Below are positions 10,907 to 21,350 of a DNA stretch of 64,000 bases, piece after piece (the first letter of the stretch is position 1; each line of letters begins with the position of its first letter). Under the pieces are notes generated by a model, which saw nothing but the letters and a program-made list of their open reading frames with translations, did no database searches and was not told the DNA's origin. Position numbers and translations under genes: made by a program. Source of the stretch: Sarocladium kiliense (Eukaryota; Ascomycota; Sordariomycetes; Hypocreales; Sarocladiaceae); contig JAUZTG010000020.1 of NCBI GenBank assembly GCA_030734395.1, forward strand, positions 744,001-808,000, in the 5' to 3' direction.

Positions 10907-12533
10907 CTAAGGAAGCACATTGATCTTGACGCACTTTACCTGCGTCCATTCGTCAATAGCCTCTTTACCCAGATCCCGCCCTGTCCCACTCGACTTGACT
11001 CCTCCAAACGCCGTGTTTGCGTTCACAGCTCCCCACATGTTGATTGTAACCTGGCCACTTTCCAGCGCATTGCTCACTCGAATTGCTCGATTGATGTTGT
11101 TTGTAAAGACGGCCGCCGCGAGACCGTACTCTGTGTTGTTGGCTAGGGCAACCACTTCGTCTTCTGTCTTGAAGCGAGCTATAGATGCGACGGGGCCGAA
11201 GATCTCTTCGGCCATAATCGTGGAGTCGGACTTGACGTCTCCGAAGCCCGCATTGGGGACGAAATTCCCGTTGACTGGCAGCTGCATAGCGTCTTGGCCA
11301 CCATACAGAAGCTTGCAGTCTTCCGTCTGAGCTTTTGCAACGTAACCCATGATTCGATCCTGTTGCGCGGCGCTGATAATAGGTCCTTTGGTTGTCGCCT
11401 CCAACAGAGGGTCCCCAGCAACGAAGTCTCGAGCGCGCTCCGTAAACTGTTGCACGAATGAATCGTAAATGTCGTCCTGGACGTAGATCCTGCTTCCAGC
11501 TGCACAGATCTGCCCGTTGTTCATCGTGATCCCAGCAGTGGTCCAATGAAGAGCATTCTCCAAGTCGGCGTCCGAGAAAACGATGCTTGGACTCTTCCCA
11601 CCTAATTCCAAGGTTGTCTTCTTGAAGTTGGATAATGACGAAGCAGAGAGAATCTTACGACCGACGGCGGTGCTGCCGGTGAAGGAGATCTTTCGTACCC
11701 TCGGGTGCTCCGCAAGGGCTTGACCGGCAATGTGACCCAGCCCATTCATGATATTTACAACGCCAGGAGGGAAGCCGGCCTCCAAAACAAGCTGGGCGAG
11801 CTTTTGAGCGAACAATGGCGAGAGCTCAGGAGGTTTGATAATAAGCACATTGCCTGCTGCCAAAGCTGGAGCCAACTTCCACATGGTGATCATCCTGGCA
11901 GTCGCATAACGTTAGCCCATAGCTGATATATCTCCAAATCGAGTTAAGACTGGAGAACATGAGAGCGAACTCACAAAGGGGCGTTCCAGGGAACAATGGC
12001 AGCACAAACACCGAATGGCTCACGACGAGTGTAAGCCATACCCTGAGTAATGGTCAAGGAATCTCCATCAATCTTATCCGCCCAGCCCGCATAATACCTG
12101 CAGGTCTCGACCGCCTGAGGCACAAAGATACCGAACGAATCTTTGTAGAGTACTCCAGCATCGACTGCTTCAAGAGACGCCAGTACTTCAGCATCTCGCT
12201 CGACCAAGTCTGCTAAACGCAATAGAAGCTTCCGCCGATCTTCACAAGAGGTTCTTTGCCACGTTGTTTTGTAGGCTGCCTCTGAAAGTTCGACGGATTT
12301 GTCAACATCTGCCGCCTCAGCAGCAGAGACATTGCCTAGAACTGTTCCATATGCTGGATTTCGGACCTCTATTGTTGAACCCGACAATGAGGGTTCAAAC
12401 ACATTGTTGATGAAAAGCCCAGTAGGTACTGCAAGACAAGAAGAACCATTTAGCTTCATTTTCCATAATAGATGAGATGGGATATACCTTCAATCTTTAG
12501 ACCTCGAATCCCTGCCACAGTGATGTGAGCCAT
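10907..12533 (-). CDS. Aldehyde dehydrogenase (NAD(P)+), arylacetaldehyde candidate
   Basis: Oxidises an aldehyde to the acid; 495 aa, the normal length for soluble ALDHs. Exons are 12533-12488, 12428-11975 and 11894-10907. The short first exon encodes MAHITVAGIRGLKIE and joins VPTGLFINNVFEPS, the classical ALDH opening. The second junction rebuilds VPWNAPLMITMWKLAPALAA. The cofactor motif FTGSTAVGRKI, the general base in LELGGKSP and the catalytic Cys in NNGQICAAGSR are all present, as is EEIFGPV near the C-terminus. An ATG at 12459 lies inside intron 1 and would give an abnormal N-terminus, so the 12533 start is preferred. A perfect 15 bp inverted repeat sits directly before the start codon. 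Given the amine oxidase nearby, oxidation of phenylacetaldehyde or a hydroxylated analogue to the arylacetate is the likely job. Confidence 0.9.
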
Positions 12534-12548
12534 CCTCGATAATCGAGG
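12534..12548 (-). promoter_or_regulatory. Inverted repeat abutting the aldehyde dehydrogenase start codon
   Basis: CCTCGAT-A-ATCGAGG, an exact 7 bp inverted repeat with a one-base centre. On the coding strand it ends immediately before the ATG, at positions -15 to -1. It could be a DNA operator or, in the mRNA, a small hairpin over the initiation context. Confidence 0.55.
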
Positions 12549-13145
12549 ACTGGTTGCCTTAGTTCTAAGGCCTTGTATTCCAAAGACAGGCTATAGTATA
12601 CAATCTAGTATACAGTGTCTTTTATCCGTTCTATTCCACCTTATATGTCTGCATCATTGCCAATTTCGTAGGCTAGGTGGCTGGCATTCTCACGCAAGGC
12701 AAAGCTCTGCTTCCGGGATCAACGGAACTCCTTCCGACGCTTCACCAGAGGTCGCGCTCAGTACTACCGAGGGAACTAAGACCTAATCATGGGTAGATCC
12801 CCGCAGGAAGCTTATCAAGCTGTCGATTTGGCGTCATGCGCGTAAGGTACAGTCGTCTTCCATATCGGCCACAGCACTAATTAATTAATGTGGTGAGAAG
12901 TCTCACCGGGCTGGTCGCATGGCAGGAAGAAGCCGGCGGAAGTAAATGCTCCAGAACCTTGGACTGCACTTATGGAAAAAGCAGAAACTGAACACTGGAC
13001 GGATGATAAGCTCATACAACCGTCATGACCACTTGCATGTCGGCAAATGGGTGGGTACAAAAGCTACAAGACCACGGACAATTGACTGTTCGTAATCCAA
13101 GGTATGTATTTCTGATGTCAATGCTATTTATGTGTCTCTACATCT
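12549..13145. promoter_or_regulatory. Aldehyde dehydrogenase promoter region
   Basis: No gene is seen. It contains a direct repeat TAGTATACA at 12594-12602 and 12606-12614. A near-palindrome GGTGAGA-AG-TCTCACC lies at 12892-12907 and resembles the GTGAG/CTCAC dyad in the SDR promoter. A TTAATTAATTAA-like AT tract precedes it at about 12880-12890. Confidence 0.5.
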
Positions 13146-14491
13146 TTACAGAGCCGGCAGAATTGTACCGCGGCATTCGCCAAATCCCACTGCACCATCC
13201 TCGAGCGAGCCAGCGTAACCACTAATAATGATGCTATCACCGTCGTTCACAAAGGCGCGCTCCTCACCTCTTGGCATCTGTATAGGGGTCTCGCCGCCTT
13301 TGCTTTGCTCAAGCAAACTGCCTTGGGTTCCAGGCTCAAGGCCAGAGATAGTCCCCGATCCAAGAAGGTCCCCAGTTCGTAGGTTGCATCCTGATATACT
13401 GTGGTGAGCTATCATCTGTGGCCAGGACCAGAGGAGATTCTCAGAAGAGGTTCGCGTGATAACCTCTTCGTCACCTTTTGCGGCTAGATGAATGGTAGGA
13501 TCAGCATCAGCCCTAATTCAGGGCAATGAAGATTCAATCGGGACTTACTAGCCAATGTGACCTCAAGCTGAATCTTGAGAATATTGCCTTTCTTGCTCTC
13601 TTCCAGATAGTCCTGTAGCTTCACGTCATTGGACAGCCCAGTCGTCTTGAATGGCTCCAGTGCGTCTGCGAGAACAACCCATGGGCTAATCGTAGTACCA
13701 AAATTCTTGGCATTGAAAGGGCCGAGAGGGACATATTCCCACATCTGAATGTCTCTCGCACTCCAGTCGTTCATCAGTACGTATCCGAACACGTACTCCT
13801 CGGCATGGTCAACGTGAATGGAATGGCCGAGGGGATTGCCCTTCGCCACAAACATACCAAGCTCAAGTTCCATGTCGAGCTTTGCACAGGGCTTAAATAC
13901 AGGCGCAGAAGCTCCTGGGGCTGGCAGAACCTGGCCCTTAGGTCGGTGCAAAGAGGTCCCAGATACCACCACGGAGCTGGCACGCCCATGGTAGGCCAGG
14001 GGGATGTGGTTGTAGTTCGGATTCAGGGCATTCTCTGGCCCGCGAAACATCGCCCCAACAGTCTGAGCGTGATTTCGTCCTGCGAAGAAATCTGTGTAGT
14101 CGCCAATGGCCATAGGAAGATGGTTTTCAACCTCATCTAGAGGGATGAGGGCTTTCTCACGAAGCTGAGGAGAATCCCGGAGAAGTTCGGGATAGGGCGT
14201 CTCCTTCTTCAGTAGATCTTGAAGATAACTGCGAACCAAGCGATGAGTTGGACGGCCCAGAGCAGCAAATTTGTTTAGGGTTGGCTCTATGAAGACCTTT
14301 TGGTGATCCGGTTGTAGGCCCGCAAGCTTGGCGAAGCCTTGATGCTGGGCTACGAGGTTGAGATCCAAGGCATAATTTCCAATAGCAATAGCAATACGAT
14401 GCTGATGATTGCTTCTAGTCGTGATAATACCGAAGGGAAGATTCTGCAGCGAGAAGTGTGACTTCGGGGGTATAGCGATCCATGAAGCCAT
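13146..14491 (-). CDS. fahA: Fumarylacetoacetase (fumarylacetoacetate hydrolase)
   Basis: The last step of tyrosine/homogentisate catabolism: hydrolysis of 4-fumarylacetoacetate to fumarate and acetoacetate in the cytosol. 426 aa from exons 14491-13549 and 13483-13146, with a 65 bp intron. The start MASWIAIPPKSHFSLQNLPF is the usual family N-terminus (SH3-like domain). The catalytic region has DYTDFFAGRNHAQTVGAMFR (the family usually has Asp, Phe and a His-based dyad here). Metal-binding acidic residues are in KLDMELELGMFVAKGNPLG and YVFGYVLMNDWSARDIQ. The C-terminal exon supplies HSISGCNLRTGDLLGSGTIS and the closing GYAGSLEDGAVGFGECRGTI. It is divergent from homogentisate dioxygenase across about 680 bp, an arrangement that allows joint control. 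The symbol is transferred from the A. nidulans pathway gene. Confidence 0.95.
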
Positions 14492-15168
14492 GGTGTATGT
14501 GTGCAAGCAGCGGCGTACTGGGGTGGTGCTTGATGGCGAGAAGGAGAATTGAGCTGAGCCTTTTAGAATCGCACCAAGAGACAGATGTCTGTATTATTAG
14601 TTCGAAAGTCTGCGGAAGCTTCAGACCATATGCAAATTTACAGAAAAGAATGCCCCTCTCTGTGGTTATTCGTCGTTTGTGCAAGTTGGTGGCGCCAGTC
14701 AAAGCCTCGGGTCCCCAAACCTCTTCAACGCGCGCGGAAATGTCCTCCACTTCAGAATCAGTAGCTCAGTTTTGCCAGGGGTACTCAGAGGAGCGATATC
14801 GCCGGTGTGGTGCTTTAACCGGCACTGTGGGCAAAAGGGATGCCCAATGGCTCCCTCGTCGGAACTGCCATGAAGGAGTTCCGAGGCTGGGCTTCAAGGC
14901 ACCACAAATCAACCTGAGGGCTACACTCATTCCTTCCGACTCGGTATGCAGGTGCCATTTGATGAGAGCCCCCTTGATGGACAGAATGAACCGACTCTAG
15001 GACATGAGCGTTGGCACATACACGGCTTATAAGTGATCTGGCCAGGCCAATGATGCACTAAGCCGCGGCATCGATCTCGAGAGGACCATCGCACCTCCAT
15101 ACCTACAAAGCAGATCGTCTTGAGACCCAAAGCTCCATTGGGTAGGCTCGAGTCCGAACGTAGCAAAT
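14492..15168. promoter_or_regulatory. Divergent promoter between fumarylacetoacetase and homogentisate dioxygenase
   Basis: A 677 bp intergenic region. At 14801-14823 there is an exact dyad GCCGGT-N11-ACCGGC, which presents CGG and CCG triplets 13 bases apart, a layout often bound by Zn2Cys6 factors. A TTATAAG TATA-like string lies near 15028, about 140 bp before the dioxygenase start. Confidence 0.55.
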
Positions 15169-16775
15169 ATGCCTGTCACACAGTTTCTTACGCCAGACAA
15201 ATATGCCTATATCAACGGCTTTGGATCATTCCATGAGTGAGCTCCTCCGGCCCTGCGCATGATGGCTCAACTGTCCTCATAAGTCACGACGCCCTCTGGG
15301 TGTTTAAAGGTAGCGCGAACGGCAGCATTAGACTTACACCAATCGTTTCCTAGGTCCGAAGCCGTGAAGGATTCTTTACCCATAGGCGCCAATTCACCTC
15401 AAAAGCCACCCTTCGGGCTTTACGCTGAGAAGCTTTCTGGGACCGCGTTCACAGCTCCGCGGCACGAGAACCAGCAGTCATGGCTCTATCGAGTACTTCC
15501 ATCGGCTGCGCACTCCAAGTTTGAGCACTATAGCACACCACCATGGACCCAAAGTGAAGGTAGCAAGCTAGAGCAGATCCCCAACCAGATGAGGTGGGAT
15601 CCTTTCGATATTGACACCAGTGTCGATTGGGTTCATGGGCTTCGCAAGGTTGCAGGTGCTGGAGATGCTTCCATGAAGACTGGGGTCGGCATTTACATCT
15701 ATGCAGCAGGCTGCGATATGCCACCAAACACGGCAATGTACTCGTCCGATGGCGAGATGCTCGTTGTGGCACAGCACGGGACCATGGACGTCACGACCGA
15801 GTTCGGCAACTTGCTTGTTCGACCCAAGGAGATCTTGGTTATTCCTCGCGGCATCAAGTATAGGATTGACCTACCCGATGGACCAATCCGCGGGTACATC
15901 CTCGAACTATACCAGGAGCATTTTGTCCTTCCTGAACTTGGTCCGATTGGGTCTAATTGCCTTGCGAACCCACGAGATTTCCAGGTTCCTGTGGCGCGAT
16001 TTGATGAAGACACTGCTTCTTCGTGGACTATCTACAACAAGTTCAATGAACGCCACTTCACCGCGCTGCAGAATCACACGCCATTTGATGTAGTCGCATG
16101 GCATGGAAAGTGAGTAAAAGTCCTGACTCTTGGTCTCACCGCTGGATTTGGTGCTAACATTTGTGTCCGGTAGTTGTATGTACCTCACCAGCTACTCTCA
16201 GCCTCATCCAAATTCCCTGACCCATGAGTACCGAGGCCTGAGCATTCTAACGCATATATCCAATAGACTACCCTTATAAGTACGACTTAGGTCGCTTTTC
16301 AGTGATTGGAAGTATCTCATTCGATCACCCTGACCCATCGATCTACACCGTCTTGACTGGCCCATCCAACAAGCCAGGCACTGCCGTCGCAGACTTTGTC
16401 ATATTCCCCCCACGATGGCTAGTCCAAGAGGATACCTTCCGCCCGCCGTGGTATCACCGCAATACGATGTCCGAGTTTATGGGTCTCGTCTGTGGCGAGT
16501 ATGATGCGAAGTCTGGAAGCGGCTTCCAGGCGGCGGGCGCAAGCTTACACAACATCATGGCTGCGCACGGTCCGGACGCCAATACCTTTGAGAAGGCTTC
16601 GAACGCCCAACTAGTACCCCAGAAGGTGGGAGACGGCAGCATGGCGTTCATGTTCGAAAGTAGCTTGATGTTAGGCGTGACCGAATGGGGGCTGGAAACG
16701 TCGAAGAAGTTGCAGCCGAATTACAACGATGAGAGCTGGATGGACTTGAAGCCTCATTTCAAACGGCCAACATGA
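15169..16775 (+). CDS. hmgA: Homogentisate 1,2-dioxygenase
   Basis: A non-haem Fe(II) enzyme that opens the homogentisate ring to 4-maleylacetoacetate. 444 aa from exons 15169-15236, 15354-16109, 16174-16175 and 16267-16775. The first junction rebuilds YINGFGSFHESEAVKDSLPI, then GANSPQKPPFGLYAEKLSG. The central region has the cupin-like VGIYIYAAGCDMPPN and DGEMLVVAQHGTMDV. The C-terminal exon holds iron-ligand motifs, with PPWYHRNTMSEFMGL (His and Glu ligands) and ASLHNIMAAHGPD. The third exon is only two bases (TT), flanked by two full introns of 64 and 91 bp. Both introns have a good donor (GTGAGT, GTATGT), a CTAAC branch point and a TAG acceptor. Including TT gives WHGNYYPYKYDLGRF, which is the conserved family sequence. 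Skipping it shifts the frame into a stop within four codons. Confidence 0.95.
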
Positions 16776-16931
16776 GCCAGTCTACAGATATCTACCTAGT
16801 GTATTTCAAGAATAACATCTATATTCAGACTGAGGCAGCATGTGTCACCATCTAGCTCCTTGCGTTCGACCCAAAGTGACTCATCCTTCCGTCAGAATCA
16901 CAGACTTCCAAGACATCGATGACTATCTATT

Positions 16932-17162
16932 ATGGATGCTGAGTCTATTGTACTTAGTGGCATCGCAGCCCTGGTGGCTCTGGCTGTCGGAATCATGACT
17001 ACGCAGTTCCGATTCCGCGAACCTTGGTCGCGGGAACTCCGCGGTCAATCCTCCCCTGGCCCGGGAGGATTGCCCGGGTCTCCGCTGTGAGCTTATTCGA
17101 GTCCCTACGTTGCTCTCCATCGGTGGTGGGCTCCTAATTGCATATGCAGTTCGCAATGTTGA
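16932..17162 (+). CDS. Putative single-span membrane microprotein
   Basis: A short open frame starting MDAESIVLSGIAALVALAVG continues to 17090, giving 52 aa. It has one hydrophobic stretch (residues about 6-22), then an Arg-rich segment and a Gly/Pro-rich tail. A donor GTGAGC at 17087, a CTAAT branch site and a CAG acceptor ending at 17149 would splice it to a 55 aa form ending at 17162; both forms stay in frame. A 10 bp inverted repeat (17046-17072) lies inside the coding part. I recognise no family. It sits between homogentisate dioxygenase and the Dabb gene, on the same strand as both. It could be chance, but start, composition and splice sites are all coherent. Confidence 0.4.
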
Positions 17163-17369
17163 TAAGATCCCATAACCCCGTACTCCCTGTGTCACAAATG
17201 AGAAGATCACATCAGTTGTCAGCTGTCCCTCCTACATGCGCCCCCCTTGAGATATCTCCTCGTGTCTCGCAATCTTCATTTCCGTACAGCAAACAGTGAA
17301 CACCTCGCATTACCTCGCAATTACGAATTCCCCATTGTTCCATCCGAACATCGATCAAGTTTGATCACC

Positions 17370-17776
17370 ATGTCGGGTGGGCCTGTATACCGAATGACCC
17401 TGTTCAAGGTCCCAGATCCGGAGGATCAGAAGAAGTTGCTGGCTATCTATACGGAGATGCCCATCAAAGCCGTCAAGGTATGCGCCGAATGATCCCGGTA
17501 CTATCCAGAACAGACTGCAGAGAGACATGCGCCACGATCAAACCTGGTCCTGACTGAGTTCAGGACGGCAAGCCTTACATCCGGTCTGTCACCGCGGGAA
17601 GGGCTAAGCAGGATCCCCGGGCGCAAGGGTACACCATCGCCGTCACCTCCGTCTTTGAGTCCGTTGATGACATGGCCTATTACGACAACGAGTGTGCTGC
17701 CCATGCCAATCTGAAAGCCTTTGCGAAGACAGTCCATGAAGGCGTGATGATGGTGTATTACCAGAACGAGATATAA
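17370..17776 (+). CDS. Stress-responsive dimeric alpha/beta-barrel (Dabb) protein
   Basis: A small protein of 106 aa from exons 17370-17477 and 17564-17776. It has the Dabb fold pattern: a first strand VYRMTLFKVPDPEDQKKLL, a middle segment QDPRAQGYTIAVTSVFESVD, and the closing YYDNECAAHANLKAFAKTV. Members of this fold form dimers and include polyketide cyclases, EthD-like proteins and stress-induced proteins of unknown activity. The ATG in MSGGPVYRM was chosen because the strand begins directly after it. It follows homogentisate dioxygenase on the same strand and converges on the second Zn2Cys6 gene. A role in the ring-cleavage part of the pathway is possible, since no maleylacetoacetate isomerase of the zeta-GST type is present, but that is speculation. 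Confidence 0.8.
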
Positions 17777-17912
17777 TGGCGCGGGCGCATATAGCTGAGA
17801 TATGTCCTGACGTCAATGACAATATTGACAGTCATCTATAACGATGGAGTTATTTCTTGGACGCTTTTATGTTCTTCAAGACGAGTGGCATATGAAGATA
17901 GGGCGCTCTTCT

Positions 17913-20788
17913 TCATTGGTTCAGCCAGCTGAATTGCCACAACATCTCCCCTTGATCATCACCCAAAGAGTTGGGGGCATAGACCCTGTTTGCCCAAAAG
18001 TTTGTCATGTCCATCTGAGGAATGAAGTGATTGCCCTGCTCAAACGTCTCGTAAAGACCGAGGAGTTCGTTTCCCACATCGCCAGAGTCGGGCGTCGCGA
18101 TTGTAGGTGGTGCCTGTTCGCTGTAGAACATGGTTGCTGGCCTATCATATGTGACTACATCGCTAAGTGCTTGAGGAAGCGGCGGTGCGGTGACAACATC
18201 TGACGTTGGCATTGCTTCCATATCACCTTGAGCCCCGTTAGCGATCCTGTCTGGAGTCATCTGAGAAGTCGGTTGTGCCGCTACAGGCATTTGGGGAACC
18301 ATGCGAACAGGATGAGCTCCTAAGCTTTCTGTCCCCTTTTCGGCACTGTTTTGTGCAACTTCTGTTTGCCTATCCTTGCCTGCTCTGCGCATCTCGAGCC
18401 GGCGTAAGCGAGGCACGATGCCACGGACGCTGCTCCAGAGCCGGCGGCTGCCCCAACTATGCCGAGAGAAGTATCGTAACAGATCGATAGCTGAATAGAG
18501 CGACTTCTTGCACGGAACAGCGAAAGTTTCAGGATCGTTGCAGACTGCCAGGAAAAGGACTGCCAGAGCGCTGAGAAGGAAGTAATTGAATGCGGCTTGC
18601 TGTCGGCGGTAGATGTCTGATGATTCGTTCAGGTGAACAAGTACTTGGATACTGTCTTGGGCAATTTCTACCGCTAGCCAAGCGTTTGAGGGGGACGATT
18701 TGATCCGGTCAGGGCCGAGAAGATAGTACCGGTATATGAGGACGCGGGAGTGATTGCCTCGCAGATATAGTAAAGCCCGCAAACGTTGTAGGAAGGGAGG
18801 CTGAGCCCTTGCGGCGAGACCAAGCCGTGGATGGCGCAATCGCAGATCTAATGGGATCGACTCGAGCCACTCCTGTGTCTTGATGTCGAGCTCCTTCATG
18901 AGTGAATCCACATCACCGCCGGGATTGCGCTGGCCAAAGGGCACCAGGGCATCCCATAATGTTGAGCAAAGTCGACCGTACCCGACCATACACTGCAAAT
19001 AGGCACAGTCCTCTCCCTGCGCAACTGAGTCAGCGATTATACTCGATATTCCACTTTGTCACTTTGTGGGTAGAGGGAATGACCTACTGGTTCTGGAAGT
19101 TCAGGGTCTATGTCTCGATCGACGAGGGCAAAGGACAAGCTGGTCCCGAAACTCCATCGACGATCCAAGACATAGATAGTCCAGAAAACCCTTATCGCTG
19201 CGTCGCGCTCTTCAGGAACGCTGAACGATTCCATCAAGGTACCTCTCCGGTGAAGGCCAAGTACTAATGCCTCTCGGGCGGCGAGACCGATGGTTCGCCA
19301 GGCCAAAAGGTCTTCGTCAGAATGGAAGTAGTATACGCTCTATCTCGTGAGATTGAACATGGGTTAGTGAGGCCTGATACACTTCCACATCGATGACGGC
19401 GTAGCAGCAACTTACCAAGGCTATGAACAGTTGCAAGTCTTTCAGCTCTCGGCTCGGCTCCAGAATGCTTAACAAGCTGCGTTCCACAGGTTCAACAAGC
19501 TTGGAACTCTTTTCACTCTTTCCATGGCCTTCGATGACAATTGTTGTGGCCATGGCAAGTTTGGCGAGATGCACGTCTTTAACTGTAAGTGACAGGCGAC
19601 GGGTCTCGATTGTCTTGCGAATCTCGTCCTCCGGCATGCGTCCCAGTTCTGGAATGGCCGGTGCATATTTGATCAGCGAGCCTGTGTTCAAGCACGGGTA
19701 GACCGACTCGATCTCTTCCTGATAGATGGTGATCAACCGCGTGAACTCGGCTGCATCGCAGGTTTCCCAGAACTGGTCTTCAGTATTGCCAGAAGGCTGT
19801 CGCGGGGATTCTGCCGGCGATTCCTGGCCACTGGGTGGAGGCATATCAAAAACAGGTATACCCAGACGAGAAAGAGCACGTTCCCCAACCTCCAGACTGT
19901 ATGCTGATCGGGTTGGACCTATGAAGCGAGGCTCTGCTGGGCCACCCCGAAGCGAGTGTGGAGAGGTGACATGTCGCGGCTTGAGTTCTGTCAGAAATCT
20001 CGCTTCCCTTGTACTATCTGCATGACTTCTTCAGGTGGGCAACTTTTGACTCACAGGAGCGACATCAATCCCAGAGGCGTCAGAACGGGGGGTCCCTGCC
20101 ACGAATGTCACAGCTTCAGGAGCTGGAGAGCTCGGCCGCCGTGATTGCATTGAGATGGGAACCGCTTGATGGGTGTCTAACGGCTGGCTCTGAGGTCGGG
20201 TATTTCCATCACTGGGTTCGGCATTTGCTTGGACCGTTGTTATCAAGCCGCTCAGGGTATCGCGTAGGAACTTGACATCTTGACGGAGAGCAGCAACTGT
20301 TGCGGAGCTTTTGCCATAGTCATTAGCCAAACATCAGGACAGCAATAACTAATGCTCTAGTAGGCTCATTTACCTGTTGCTCTTCACTTTCTGTGAGTCT
20401 CTATGCTCACGATAGAGTGCATCGTAGTCGCAAGCATGATGCCCCTTGGATATGCATCTCTCACAGCTTGATTCTTTTGAGTCTGGGATGCATTTGAGTT
20501 TCCGTCTTCTGCATTCAGAACTGCGCAATCGCCTGGAGTTAGCTTGGGAAGCACTCGACCATTAGGCCCTAGCTACAGTCCACCGCATGCAGTTGCAGGC
20601 ACAGCCATCATCGGTTTGCAGCAATATTCGGCTTGATGCAAACTCCCTGAACAGGACAAACCAAATGAATGCTGAACGTACCAAGCTACAGCAGTATACT
20701 TGCGTCGCTTCCGCCTTGTAGACGTCGTCTGCTCGGTGTCCCGCTCGCGTGGGTCCGGGGAAGGCTGGTCAGGGTTGCGAGTCTGCAT
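17913..20788 (-). CDS. Zn2Cys6 transcription factor with fungal-specific middle domain
   Basis: A nuclear regulator of 808 aa from six exons: 20788-20682, 20520-20374, 20307-20055, 19979-19416, 19339-19088 and 19016-17913. A 161 bp intron splits the zinc cluster. Splicing gives CSECRRRKLKC then SCERCISKGHHAC, a normal C-x2-C-x6-C-x8-C-x2-C-x6-C motif. A basic linker and a short coiled coil (ALRQDVKFLRDTLSGLITTV) follow. The middle domain begins at FIGPTRSAYSLEVGERALSR and continues with VYYFHSDEDLLAWRTIGLAA and VFWTIYVLDRRWSFGTS, which is classic. The intron ending at 19980 uses AACTCAAG, because the nearer CAG is too close to the TTCTGAC branch site; only that choice keeps the frame. It is divergent from the CYP504 gene and lies in the middle of the block, so control of the pathway genes is likely. 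Confidence 0.9.
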
Positions 20789-21350
20789 CCTCGGGACGTA
20801 CGTCCTGCACGGAAATGCCTTGGCCAGAGAACGACAGAACTAGAAGAGACCTGGGACTGAGGATGGAGGACGGGGAACGGGGAACGGGGCCTGATAAACT
20901 GCTTTCCGAGGTTCCGATAACCTGGGGGATCCTTCAGCCCTCTCGTCGTCCCCTTATCCAGCACCAGGTTGCCTACCCCACACGCCACCCACATGAGCAA
21001 CCAGTGCGTGGTGCTAAGGTTCCCCTAAGGTTTCCTTAGCCTTGCATCGTGGGATCTTAACGTGGAACGGTCTTCCGAGTTTCCGAGCAGGGCAATCATG
21101 GACCACAGGACACTCAATGGCTGAAGCTTGTCGAGCAGGTGACAATCCTGGTTGCGGCTAAACCCTTGAAGGGCCAGCGGGGAATGCAAGTGAGCATCAT
21201 CAGTGAAGGCTATGGCTTGGACATTATAAATGATCTCCCTTGAAAGTTGTCGTGAGATCGTTATCGTGAACAGCTTGTACATACCTCAGATAGCTCGCTA
21301 TTGACGCTTATCAGCTTCTTCTATACCAACACGTCGATAAGCGATACGCA
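20789..21350. promoter_or_regulatory. Divergent promoter between the second Zn2Cys6 factor and the P450
   Basis: A 562 bp region with scattered CGG/CCG triplets (for example near 21066-21085) and a GATA-like string close to the P450 start. It has no gene and no strong palindrome. A purine-rich GGGGAACG direct repeat lies near 20876-20890. Confidence 0.45.

Noticed and set aside
11971..12459. Aldehyde dehydrogenase starting at the ATG at 12459
   Set aside because: That ATG lies inside a good intron; the 12533 start with a short first exon gives the proper family N-terminus.
16110..16266. A single intron covering the whole 157 bp in homogentisate dioxygenase
   Set aside because: It joins GGA AA to ACTACC and gives a frameshift with a stop within a few codons.
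19980..20054. Acceptor at the CAG ending at 19988 in the second Zn2Cys6 gene
   Set aside because: It is only two bases from the branch adenine and shifts the frame to a TAG; the next AG (CTCAAG) keeps the conserved FIGPTRSAYSLEV frame.
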